Under the pieces are notes generated by a model. It saw only the letters and a program-made list of their open reading frames with translations, did not search any database and was not told where the DNA came from. A stretch of DNA of 64,000 bases from Melanopsichium pennsylvanicum (lineage: Eukaryota > Basidiomycota > Ustilaginomycetes > Ustilaginales): contig OAPG01000015.1 in assembly GCA_900208305.1 (NCBI GenBank), forward strand, positions 510,001 to 574,000, in the 5' to 3' direction. A program made the translations under genes and the position numbers. The stretch's first letter is position 1, and every line of letters begins with the position of its first letter. Of this stretch, positions 43,070-51,946 are shown piece by piece.

Positions 43070-44509
43070 GCCCCCTTTTCCGAACCTCTGCGAGCCGTCC
43101 GGATCACAAACGCGATGCTTGCAAGTCTTCAACACACTTTCTGCTCGTCCATTGGACTCGAGCGCATCTCCTCGCCGCCCTCCTCGATTCCGGCCTCTGC
43201 AACTCTGCCCTAGCGCAAGTCCCAAGCCTCTCTTCTCGACCTCCTCCTGCTTGTCTTTGGACTTGAGCGCATCCCCCTGTCATCTGGTTCCCCCCCCCCT
43301 TGTTGCACTTGCCTCGAGCGCGGTTTGGACGACGCCGTGCTGTTCTCTACCGACCTGTCTCTCCCCCTCCCCCTTCCACAGCACCTTGGTTCCTGCTCGC
43401 CTCCCTCGGCTTGAGCGCACTCCTTCGTGAACGACGCCGAGCCCTCCTGCCGGCTGATCTTCTCCTCTCCTCTGTCTCGGTCGGTTCCCACTGTCTTGGT
43501 CGGTTCCCCTGCTCGTCTTCAGGACTCGAGCGCAATCTCCTCCTCCCCTGACGGCGCTGCGCACCTCTGCCAGCTCGTCCCCCTTTTTTCTCTTGATTCC
43601 CTGCTCCAGTTTCCCTTGCTCGTCTTCCAAGACTCGAGCGCATTTGGCAGCGCCGCGCTCACAGCCGGCCTGTCCTTCACAGTCTCCTCCACCGGCGCCA
43701 CTAACCAGCACCGGTGGGCTCAATTTTCCCCCCCTTTTTCTCTACTGCTCCCATATCGCCCCTTGGTCCAGGCGATCGACAAAGGTCCCGTGCGCTTGGC
43801 GAGCCGTGGTAGATACCTCGACCCGCCGCCTTGAGAGTTGTGCCTCGAGGCCCAACAAAAGCTGCTCGCTAGGGGTTGATTGCCCTAGCCATCTCTGTCT
43901 AGCTCGACACGATCAGCGCCGGCTTTGATCCCCTGCGCTCGACAGGCCCCTCGACTTGCACAAGGGGTAACACACCCCCGGTCTGACAAACCGGGATCAT
44001 CCTTGTGGGGTGGCTTCCGTGCAATACGGTTCGCAGGTGTTCGACACGTCCTCACCAGCAGCTGGGGCCCAACAGCTCTTCGACGCTGGGACATTCGACG
44101 GGCAGTACAAGCCTTCTCCAACTTGTGCTTCCATCTGCCGCTAGATCCCGGCAGCAACAGCGTCACCAACACTTGTGGCGAGCGACCTTCGCTGGGGCTC
44201 CAACAGCGCGAAGAATAGGTCTCGGCGGGGCTCAGCGTGCTCACACACGTTGGTTCATCTACTGGCTGACCCAGTAGCAACAGCGTCGCCAACCCTTCGC
44301 GACGAACACCATCGCCGCATAGCTCAGCGACGTCAAGCATTGGTCTCGACGAGCGGGCGTTGTTAAAGGTCATCGCCGACAGATCGTGTACCTTGTGTTG
44401 GAGCCTGGCAAGCCCTCACAAGCTCTGCACGTTCTCTTTTTTCACTCTGCGATCCTGTGTGTCTAGGTCTGGCACACCTTCACACTCACTCTCCAGAGTC
44501 TCTGTTTTC

Positions 44510-45766
44510 ATGACGGACCTCCAGGCCTGCCCCAAGTGCAGCCGTTTGGTGCCGTCTTTGCACTTCATTGGTGTTTGTGGCGTCATTGTCAAGCTCTGTG
44601 CTGGCTGTCGCAAAAGACCTCTCCCTGCTGACCCGGCCCTGGCACCTTCCACACCCGAGTCTGCTCGCACCCTCTCCCTGCGGATCTCTTGCTCACGTTC
44701 CCCCTCCCCTGCTCCACCACTTGCTCAAGCGCGCCGTGACTCTGGCGTCTTCGCCACAGCAGTGTCTGTCGCCGCCCTCCAGCAGCAGGTGGAGGAACGC
44801 ATTGGCCGCCTGGAGTCTCGTTTGGATTTGCAGTTTAGCCAGCTGCTGGATACCATCCGGGCCTCCCAGCAGCCACCTCGCGCCGCCGCCCCACTGCCTA
44901 CTCCGGCCCAGGCTACACCTCCTCCCCCTCCAGCCCAACCAGCAGTAGCGCCGGCAACCCCCTCTGCTGGTCTCACCTCCACTGCTGGTGAGTCCTCCTC
45001 CCTCTCCCTCTCGCGCTGCTTCCCCTGGGTCTCGCAGGACCTGATCGAGCTCGTCGCCAACGACCAGCTCAAGCCGGAGCTCCTCACCAAGCTTTGCAAC
45101 CCAGAGTCCCGGGTCTCCAGAGAACCCTCCCGCCCCTCGGCCTTCATTCTCAGTGACGGCCAGCTCAAGATCGCCGAGGATACCGCCGAAGGCCGTACCT
45201 CCACCTTCATCAAGGCGATCCCCAACGTGGCTGCCCTCGCTCAAGTCTGGCTTGCGTACATTGACATTCGAGTGCGCCACACTAAAAATATCGAGCTCAA
45301 TAGTGCTCTCTTGGCCCATCTTGAGCATCTCCTCGAGTTCGACAGCACCTACACCTGGCGCGCAGTAGCTGAGTACCATCTTGCCGTCTGCAGGAAGCGC
45401 TTCGGCACTGGCGTCGTTGCTGAGTGGGCTACCACAGACTCCGAGGCCCACAGCAGGATCCTCGTCTCCTCCTTCCGACCTGCTCCCTTCGCCCCCTCCA
45501 GCTCCCGTAGTGACTCGGCCTCTGGCTCTTGCCAGCCGGCACCCTCGCTCCGAATCGGCCGCTCTCAGCGCTCCGCCGCCAACCCCTCATCAGGAGATCC
45601 GTGCAAGCGTTTTAACGCCGGCCAACCTTGCACAAACTGCACGCGCCCTCACATCTGCATCCATTGCAGAGGTCCTCACAGCCTCTCGAGCTGCCCAGGA
45701 TTTGCCTCCAACCGGACAGCGAACTCCTCCTTCCCCAACAACATCTCCACCAGAAAGGCGCCTTAA
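44510..45766 (+). CDS. Gag-like protein of YR retrotransposon
   Basis: 418 aa from ATG 44510. The N-terminus has a zinc-ribbon-like cysteine pattern (CPKCSRLV, CAGCRKR). A P/A/S-rich region and a short coiled coil (VAALQQQVEERIGRLESRLD) follow, then a conserved core (FPWVSQDLIELVANDQL to WRAVAEYHLAVCRKRFG). The end carries a Cys/His knuckle typical of fungal DIRS/Ngaro gag: CKRFNAGQPCTNC then CIHCRGPHSLSSC (CX2CX3HX4C). Expected to package element RNA. The stop TAA (45764-45766) is two bases before the ATG of the RT frame, suggesting termination-reinitiation. Frame intact. Confidence 0.8.
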   Translation: MTDLQACPKCSRLVPSLHFIGVCGVIVKLCAGCRKRPLPADPALAPSTPESARTLSLRISCSRSPSPAPPLAQARRDSGVFATAVSVAALQQQVEERIGRLESRLDLQFSQLLDTIRASQQPPRAAAPLPTPAQATPPPPPAQPAVAPATPSAGLTSTAGESSSLSLSRCFPWVSQDLIELVANDQLKPELLTKLCNPESRVSREPSRPSAFILSDGQLKIAEDTAEGRTSTFIKAIPNVAALAQVWLAYIDIRVRHTKNIELNSALLAHLEHLLEFDSTYTWRAVAEYHLAVCRKRFGTGVVAEWATTDSEAHSRILVSSFRPAPFAPSSSRSDSASGSCQPAPSLRIGRSQRSAANPSSGDPCKRFNAGQPCTNCTRPHICIHCRGPHSLSSCPGFASNRTANSSFPNNISTRKAP

Positions 45767-45768
45767 CC

Positions 45769-48684
45769 ATGGTGAGTTCGCCTTCTCACTCAGACGACCA
45801 TGCTCGTCTACAGCCCGCGCCGCTCCCAACAGCGCCTTCCACCTGGCTCGCGCCGCCCCCAACAGCGCCTATCCTCCGGCCCGCGCCGCCCCCAGTAGCG
45901 CCCTCTCCCCTGTCCGCGCCGCCCATACCAACGCCATCACCACAGCCCGCGCCGCTCCAAACAGCGCCATTAACACAAACCTTGCCACCCACAATAGCGC
46001 CTCTCCCACAGCCCGCGCCGCTCCAATTAGCGCCTTCACCACCGCCCGCGCCGCCCACAACAGCGCCCTCACCACAGCCCGCGCCGCTCACAATAGCTCT
46101 AGGTCCTCTAGACCTCCTTACCCCTGATGGCATTGCCGACATGTCGCCGGCCTCTGCCAGCAGCTCCATTCTTCCCCTGCTCACAGGTCTCCCGCCGCCG
46201 CCCAGGCCCAATACCTTATGCCGGCAACCCATCTTCGACGTTGCCGACGTCCCCGCCACGATTGGATCTCTCCAACTCCATCTTTGGTCCCATTTCCTGG
46301 ACCTTTACCCTGACCAGGCCTTCGCGTCTCAGCTGCGAGGAGCCCTGCGTCACGGTGTCAAGCTTGGTTACGACGGACCTCTACGTTCGTCAGCACGCTT
46401 AGAGGTAGCCAACCTGCCCATGGACGCCGATGATACCTTCCACCTACGCCACGAGATTGACGCGCGCTTACGCGAGGGCCGTCTTCACCATGTGGTTGAC
46501 CCGGACGGCATCCAACTGGTCTGCTCGCCGGTGGGCGTGGTGCCCAAGCCTCACTCTGACAAGAGGCGCACCATTTACCACCTCTCCCACCCCCGCAAGC
46601 CCGGCTCCTGCCTGCCGTCAGTCAATGATGGTATCCATCCTTCCTTTGTCACCATCTGCTACGAGAGTCTTGACGCAATCATGGACTTCATTCGCGAACA
46701 CCCTAGCGCCTCTCTGTGGAAAGCAGACTTGGAGGATGCTTTTCGACACGTCATAGTGGCCAAGTCTGATGCCAGACTCATGGGTATCCACTTCGACGGT
46801 CAATACTACCAAGAATGCGCACTCGCGTTTGGAGGACGCTCGTCGCCTTTCCTGTTCAACCTTTTTGCCGAGTTCTTGCACTGGCTCGCCTCCTTTGTGC
46901 TGCAGTCCGTGTCGCCATCGCCAAGTGCCCACTCCGAAGTCTCCCACTACCTCGACAACTTCTTTGGTGCTTCCGACCCCGCGGCCAACTACGCCACCCC
47001 AGTCCAAGCTCTTAGCATAGCAGCGTCGGCGCTCGGCTTCAAGCTCAGCCGGCGGAAGACGGTCTGGAAGACCACCAAGCTTGAGATCCTCGGCATCGAG
47101 CTCGACTCGGTTGCTCAGACCGCCGCCATCACTCCACAGCGCAGCCAGCGCATCATCCAGCTGTGCTCGCGCATTGTCAACCGCGGCCGTGCCTCTCTGC
47201 TAGAGCTACAACAGGTGGCCGGCCACTTGCAGTTTGTCACAAGAGTGGCTCCACACGGCCGTGCTTTCCTTCGACGGATCTACAACGCCGTCAAGGCACA
47301 CCATAGTGCTCCACATGGCCGCCGGATCAGCAAAGCCACGCGATCCGAGCTTCTATGGTGGATCAACACACTCCAGTCTTGGGATGGTGTTTCCCTCCTC
47401 CAACCCTTGCCTCTGCTCATTGAACACATCTGGACCGATGCCTCCAAGCGCAGCATTGGTGGCCATTGGGGCAGCATGGACCATCCCTCTGCTGCCTTCA
47501 CAAAAGAGCTTTCCCGCCGCCACCGCGCTAAGGACATCCGGTTCCTAGAGGCTCTTGCCGTCCTCGAGGCCTTGCGCCTTTTCTCTCCTTCTTGGCCTGG
47601 CCCTCGCCGGGTTGTCATCCACGTCGACAACGAGAACGTGGAGTATGGCCTGCGCAAGGGCTCTATTTGGGACCCTCAGACCCAGGCGCTCTTTCGCAAG
47701 ATCTTCTCGCTGTGCCTGCAGCGGCACATCGACCTAGTCCCATTCCGTGTGAGCTCTGAAGCCAACATCCTTGCTGACGCCCTCTCTCGCCGCCGCTTCT
47801 CCTTTATCCAGCAGCAGTACCCTCAAGCCTTCGCTCTGCTGCGATTCAACCGCCCGAGAGCTTTGCCAGAGCCTCTGACCTCTCCCACCAGGCCGCCCTC
47901 CTCCTCTGGAATGGCCTCGCCCCCAGCACACGCGCCAGATCCACAGCCGTATGCTCCGACTTCACCAGCTTCGCCACAGCCACCCTCCACATCGCCAACC
48001 CGTTCCCTGCCTCGTCAACCATGCTCATCGAGTGGGTTGCGCACCACCACATGGCGGAAAAGTCAGTCAACACACTTAAGCGCAATCTCTCCGTGCTCAA
48101 GTCGTGGCATGTCGACCTTGGCCTCTCCACCTCGGCCTTTGACTCGGAACGCCTCGAGAGAGTGGTGCGCGGATACAAGCGCGTTGTCGGCCAACCCCTC
48201 CCATCCGCCAAGCTGCCCATCACCTTGCCACTCTTGCGACAGCTTGCGCGCGCCCTCTACACAGCCTGTCCCTCTCCCCACGACCGGCGCATGTACAAAG
48301 CGGCCTTCTGCGTCGCCTTTGCCTGCTTCTTGCGCTCGGGTGAGCTCACTTGGGAAGCGCAAGGCCCCAATGTGCTCACCGTCACCGCCGTCTCCTTTGC
48401 CGAGGACTTCTCCTTTGCCACAATCACCCTCCCGGCCAGCAAGACGGACCCCTTCAGGCACGGCGTCGCGCTCACCGCCCCGGCCGTACCGCTCAGCACT
48501 TGCGCGGTCACGGCTCTCCGGATCATCTGCGCAGGTCGCAGCCCCATCGATCCACTCTTCACGCTGGAAGGCCGCCAACCTTTCACGCGCTCCTCCTTTG
48601 TCTCGATGCTCCGGCGCTGTCTCGACGTCTGTGGTGTCCCGTCCGGTTCCTACTCTGGCCACTCCTTCCGCCGTGGAGCTGTGA
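45769..48684 (+). CDS. Reverse transcriptase-RNase H of YR retrotransposon (YLDN active site)
   Basis: Starts at ATG 45769, in a different frame two bases after the gag stop; open to 48684. Residues 1-110 are P/A/T repeat-like. The RT domain runs roughly 46390-47120, with GVVPKPHSDKRRTIYHLS, the first catalytic Asp in ADLEDAF, and the second motif as HYLDNFFGA. The usual YxDD is YLDN, a D-to-N change explained by one G-to-A. The RNase H domain (about 47420-47800) keeps its acidic residues (WTDASKRSIGGHWG, FLEALAVLEAL, HVDNENVEYGLRKG, ADALSRR). Codons beyond about 47850 overlap the recombinase in another frame and look like out-of-frame sequence. The real product probably shifts frame there into the recombinase. 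Confidence 0.82.
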   Translation: MVSSPSHSDDHARLQPAPLPTAPSTWLAPPPTAPILRPAPPPVAPSPLSAPPIPTPSPQPAPLQTAPLTQTLPPTIAPLPQPAPLQLAPSPPPAPPTTAPSPQPAPLTIALGPLDLLTPDGIADMSPASASSSILPLLTGLPPPPRPNTLCRQPIFDVADVPATIGSLQLHLWSHFLDLYPDQAFASQLRGALRHGVKLGYDGPLRSSARLEVANLPMDADDTFHLRHEIDARLREGRLHHVVDPDGIQLVCSPVGVVPKPHSDKRRTIYHLSHPRKPGSCLPSVNDGIHPSFVTICYESLDAIMDFIREHPSASLWKADLEDAFRHVIVAKSDARLMGIHFDGQYYQECALAFGGRSSPFLFNLFAEFLHWLASFVLQSVSPSPSAHSEVSHYLDNFFGASDPAANYATPVQALSIAASALGFKLSRRKTVWKTTKLEILGIELDSVAQTAAITPQRSQRIIQLCSRIVNRGRASLLELQQVAGHLQFVTRVAPHGRAFLRRIYNAVKAHHSAPHGRRISKATRSELLWWINTLQSWDGVSLLQPLPLLIEHIWTDASKRSIGGHWGSMDHPSAAFTKELSRRHRAKDIRFLEALAVLEALRLFSPSWPGPRRVVIHVDNENVEYGLRKGSIWDPQTQALFRKIFSLCLQRHIDLVPFRVSSEANILADALSRRRFSFIQQQYPQAFALLRFNRPRALPEPLTSPTRPPSSSGMASPPAHAPDPQPYAPTSPASPQPPSTSPTRSLPRQPCSSSGLRTTTWRKSQSTHLSAISPCSSRGMSTLASPPRPLTRNASREWCADTSALSANPSHPPSCPSPCHSCDSLRAPSTQPVPLPTTGACTKRPSASPLPASCARVSSLGKRKAPMCSPSPPSPLPRTSPLPQSPSRPARRTPSGTASRSPPRPYRSALARSRLSGSSAQVAAPSIHSSRWKAANLSRAPPLSRCSGAVSTSVVSRPVPTLATPSAVEL

Positions 48685-48869
48685 CGTGGGCCGCCGCCAA
48701 CGGCGTCGATGCTGACACCATCCGTGGTCTCGGCAGGTGGCGAAGCGATTGCTTCCGCCGCTATGTTGACAAGTCGGCCGCCGAGAGAGCCGCCACCTCA
48801 AAGGCAGCTCTATATGTCAACTCCTCCGCCCCTTTGCATCTCGACGCCGTCGCCTGGCGCGACTTCTGA
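48021..48869 (+). CDS. Tyrosine recombinase of YR retrotransposon
   Basis: Integrase for the circular cDNA. The coordinates start at the first ATG (282 aa), but protein-like sequence in this frame extends back to about 47840 without an ATG (ALLLWNGLAPSTRARS). A frameshift from the RT frame is therefore likely. Catalytic residues are present: Arg in FLRSGELTW, His-x-x-Arg in HSFRRGAVTWA, the Trp of LGRWRSDCF and the nucleophile Tyr in FRRYV. The family is the phage-integrase fold typical of DIRS-order elements. It reads intact, unlike the RT active site. The stop is just 93 nt before repeat B1. Confidence 0.85.
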   Translation: MLIEWVAHHHMAEKSVNTLKRNLSVLKSWHVDLGLSTSAFDSERLERVVRGYKRVVGQPLPSAKLPITLPLLRQLARALYTACPSPHDRRMYKAAFCVAFACFLRSGELTWEAQGPNVLTVTAVSFAEDFSFATITLPASKTDPFRHGVALTAPAVPLSTCAVTALRIICAGRSPIDPLFTLEGRQPFTRSSFVSMLRRCLDVCGVPSGSYSGHSFRRGAVTWAAANGVDADTIRGLGRWRSDCFRRYVDKSAAERAATSKAALYVNSSAPLHLDAVAWRDF

Positions 48870-48962
48870 CATGTTTTGCTACACTCTGGGCTCGTCTCTC
48901 GCTGCTCTCCAGCCTCAGCTCATGACCGTTACACCTTACGGTACGCCACTCGCACAACATGT

Positions 48963-48982
48963 GGCCACGGCTGGGAGCTCGC
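48963..48982 (+). repeat. Split direct repeat B1 of YR element
   Basis: 20 bp identical to 49375-49394, beginning GGCCACGGCTGG. Weaker similarity (CCTTACGG) extends upstream of both copies, so B was probably longer. Confidence 0.6.
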
Positions 48983-49081
48983 AAGCGACTCCCTCGAGTT
49001 AGGCAAAATATATGTTTCTTCCCTTATTGTCCTGGTTGTGTTCTGGCTGCGCTTGGAGGCTCGGCGACTGAGACTGTTGAT

Positions 49082-49264
49082 GTTAAATCGCTTGATTAGT
49101 CAGGCGATCATTTCAACAGTCTCTCTCGGCCGAGTGATTTCCAAGCACCTGCCGCAGTCTCGTCGCACGATAGCTAAGCCTTGCTTAGCGCTCTCCTCTC
49201 TCCACTCTCTCACCATCATCATCATCACACGCACTGGCCTCGTAAGGCAGTGTTTAAAGCTTTT
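49082..49264 (+). repeat. Split direct repeat A2 of YR element
   Basis: 183-bp partner of A1 (42887-43069), in the same orientation, downstream of the recombinase. Differences include GTTAGATC versus GTTAAATC at the left edge. Confidence 0.85.
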
Positions 49265-49374
49265 CCCACCCTCCCGTTCCCCCTTTTTTTGTGATTTCTT
49301 TTTCTTTTCATGTGCTAGGTCTCGCGCACACTCCGCCTCGCTCTCATGCGACGCTCAACCACCGTGCCCCTTAC

Positions 49375-49394
49375 GGCCACGGCTGGGAGCTCGC
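49375..49394 (+). repeat. Split direct repeat B2, right end of YR element
   Basis: 20-bp partner of B1. The next base starts LTR copy 2, so the element end and the LTR end coincide or B2 is truncated by the LTR element. Confidence 0.6.
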
Positions 49395-50407
49395 TGTCAG
49401 CGGTCGCGTGCCAGAGATCCGAATTCCCGTGAGAAAGCGCGACTCGCCGGATTTCAGTGAATTCCGGCGGTTAAGCTTGGCCTCAACGGATATCGAAGAG
49501 AATCCCGCGAGTGGCGATCTCTCGACGGATATTGGCTGACCGCTGGTGACACTCCGTACAGAGGTAACGCGGCAAGCTCGGACGGGGTATTCGGTCGACG
49601 CGAGTGTCACGACGTCAACGGGATACTGCTGATGGCTGGGTTAGACCTCAGCCGTCGTTGTCGGTGGAGTTATGAGGGACTGGTTGTGGTGCCAGGCCCG
49701 CGGTTGAGGTTCCGCCTGTAGTGGAGGTGCTACAGCGTCGATTGTGGTGTCGACGACGTCTATACGTTGTTCTCCGTTCACCGACGGGGACACAGACTAT
49801 ATGGATCGCAATAAATGGTATTGCGATGTGCGACGTGTGAAGAGTATGGTAAGTACGACGTACTGATAACTATGTGTGACTGAGATATAAGATAGAGTGG
49901 ATGAGCTTCCGCTCATCCGATAGCGGGGAACAGAGTATTTATATATATGTATCGTGTGCGAGGTCCATCGGTACTGTACGACCTGCGTGCGTCGAGCTTG
50001 GACCCCCGCACAATAAGACTGCCCCCTAGTCCTTCGGCAGGGTGCTTCCGAGCACGCCCGTGTGCTCCCTCTCCGTTGCCCCCCCTGGGCGTCGATTGGC
50101 CCACGTGTCGTTCCGGCGTGGCGTTGGTCGCCGCCATCGCAGATGCTCCCCTTGCCATCGATACCTTCGATATCCGGCAAGTCACTGCCACTCGCCAAAT
50201 TTCCGTGAGATCCGTTGAGACCTGCTCTCTCACCAGATTTCGTCCGATTCAACTTCTCAGTTCTGCGCTAACCTTAAATCCCATGAGCCCACCAATATCC
50301 ACCAGATCTCCCTGAGATCCGTCGAGACATGCTCTCCCACCGGATCTCAGCCGATTCAACATCTCTGGTCTGCGCAGACCCCTTCCTTGGGACCCACTCC
50401 CGTGACA
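49395..50407 (-). mobile_element. LTR copy 2 (3' LTR, element in minus orientation)
   Basis: 1013 bp, nearly identical to copy 1 (one extra C near 50090). On + it begins TGTCAGCGG and ends CCGTGACA. The polypurine tract abuts at 50408-50420. The close identity to copy 1 shows both are recent relative to the CpG-poor flanks. Confidence 0.85.
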
Positions 50408-50509
50408 CTACCCCCCCTTCAAGAGCCGAGCTCCGTTGAGGCTTAAATAGGGTCGGCGGGCGTTCCCCCGACTTGTTCTTCCACCAACAGCACCTTCTAA
50501 ACCGTCAAG

Positions 50510-51233
50510 ATGTCGAACCACTCGAATAATGCCCCTTCCGCTGCGTCATCGCGACCAGCGTCGACACGACTGCCTGCCCTCAGGGCAGAAGAGCCTGTGC
50601 GCCGTAGCGCCAGGCTTCGCAACCGAAATCCTGCCACTTGGGCAGTGACAACACCTTCGGCTGTCGGCCTCGAGGCCACAGCTTCGTCGTCCCCTGCTGC
50701 TGGCGAGCAGCCCATCGAAATTGTGGCTGCCAAGCAGCTCGTCGCGTTGCGGTCAACGCCGCGACCACTGGAGCCGTTGTTCCTGGGGAGCAATGCCGCA
50801 GGGGAGGAGGAAGAGAAGCTGGAGGCAATGGAGGTGGAGGAGTCGGTTGTAGGGAGGGTGAGCGAGGCCGGGGAGGACCCTGTCGCTCTGCTCGTTGGGC
50901 CTCGTGTGCCAAACCACTTCGAGATCGCGCTGTGGGCGGAGTCCTTTATCGCTCCGGTGTTGCTGGTATTCGTGGCGTGCGAGGCCTGGCCCCCTACTTG
51001 GGAGGTATCGGAGGGTTCCGTGACGGCCGGTCGGCTGCATCGTCTGGTCCTCCTTCGACTGACCGAGGGCTGCATGCCTTGGCCGAGCTGGCAATGCGCC
51101 CGATGCGCGAAGCTTGGTATACCGTAAGTACTACTGCTCCCTTCTCCGTTCGATACTCATTGCTGACCGTGGTTCTCCCCTTTTTTGTCCCAGTTGTTTT
51201 GCGTTGGCTTTCGCTGACATACTTTCTGCCGGT
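50510..51233 (+). pseudogene. Antisense cysteine-motif gene, copy 2 (3' truncated)
   Basis: Same gene as 41487-42627. Exon 1 is 50510-51123 (614 nt, intact, CGA kept where copy 3 has TGA), the intron is 51124-51193, and exon 2 starts at 51194. Similarity to copy 1 stops at 51233, where sequence switches to chromovirus pol, so the second cysteine block is lost. The basic RRSARLRNR patch and CARC are present. Confidence 0.75.
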
Positions 51234-51763
51234 CGTCGGCGGATAAAGTGCGGGTGTGCCAGGACGCCATCGCCAAAGCCAACCTTGCCGTTGCGAAGTG
51301 GTTTAACCGTCGCAGGAGCGACGTCTCGTTCCGCCGGGGGGACCTGGTGCTCCTCCGTACCAAGCACCTCCGCAGCGACCGACCCTCCCACAAGCTCTCC
51401 AACCCCCTCGCCGGCCCGTTCAAAGTCGACGAGGTGATTAGCGACCGAGCCTACCGACTCCTCCTGCCTCCGTCGTGGAAGGTCCATCCCGTCTTTCACG
51501 TACAGATGCTGGAGCCATACCCCGACGGAGTCAGGGAGTCCAGCGACGCCCCCCAACCGACTACTCTGGAGGACGACTACGCCGATTTCGAAGTCGAGGG
51601 CATATTGGACTCCCGCCGCCGCGCCGGACGCCTACAGTACAAGGTCTCCTGGGTAGGGTACCCCCCAAGCTGGGTCCCGGCAGAAGACGTGGACCGCGCC
51701 CCGGATCTGGTCGCTGCGTACCACGCCGCGAACCCGACCAAGCCGGCCCCTACCCGGCGTTAG
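51234..51763 (+). pseudogene. Pol fragment: integrase C-terminal region and chromodomain
   Basis: Open without an initiator from 51234 to TAG 51761-51763. ADKVRVCQDAIAKANLAVAKW and the following basic stretch belong to the integrase C-terminus (FRRGDLVLLRTKHL, then LAGPFKVDEVISDRAYRLLLP and VHPVFHVQMLEPY). A chromodomain follows (FEVEGILDSRRRAGRLQYKVSWVGY split by usual spacing, then SWVPAEDV). Chromodomains steer integration to particular chromatin. Everything upstream (protease, RT, RNase H, integrase core) is absent. Confidence 0.85.
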
Positions 51764-51946
51764 GCACGGATACGAGCGACGGTCGCCGTCGGGAGACCCC
51801 CCCGCCGGAGCCAAAACCCCTCCGGTCCCCGACCTCTGGGGTAGGAGACCCGGTCGGGCTCCCCTCACCCCCACTCCCACACACGGACACACACACACGC
51901 AAGCGACAGAAAAGAAAACAAGTGCATTCGAGGAGGGGCCCCGGGG
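51764..51946. other. Spacer between pol stop and antisense gene stop
   Basis: 183 nt in which pol and the antisense gene converge. It includes an (AC)n patch near 51880-51900. It would hold the 3' ends of both transcripts. Confidence 0.4.

Larger units (their letters stand above)
42887..49394 (+). mobile_element. Tyrosine-recombinase retrotransposon with split direct repeats (Ngaro-like)
   Basis: About 6.5 kb. Order on +: repeat A1 (42887-43069), a 1.4-kb pyrimidine-rich leader without ORF, gag-like ORF, RT-RNase H ORF, tyrosine recombinase, repeat B1 (48963-48982), repeat A2 (49082-49264), repeat B2 (49375-49394). A1-ORFs-B1-A2-B2 with a tyrosine recombinase in place of a DDE integrase is the layout described for Ngaro-type DIRS-order elements, which replicate through a circular DNA intermediate. 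Classification within the order is an inference. B2 is directly followed by the end of an LTR at 49395, so B2 may be cut short by that insertion. The RT active site is altered (YLDN), so the copy is probably not autonomous. Confidence 0.85.

Noticed and set aside
48021..48684. C-terminal ~250 codons of the RT frame as a real protein domain
   Set aside because: They are rich in P, S, R and T and overlap the recombinase coding sequence in another frame; the recombinase frame carries the conserved residues.
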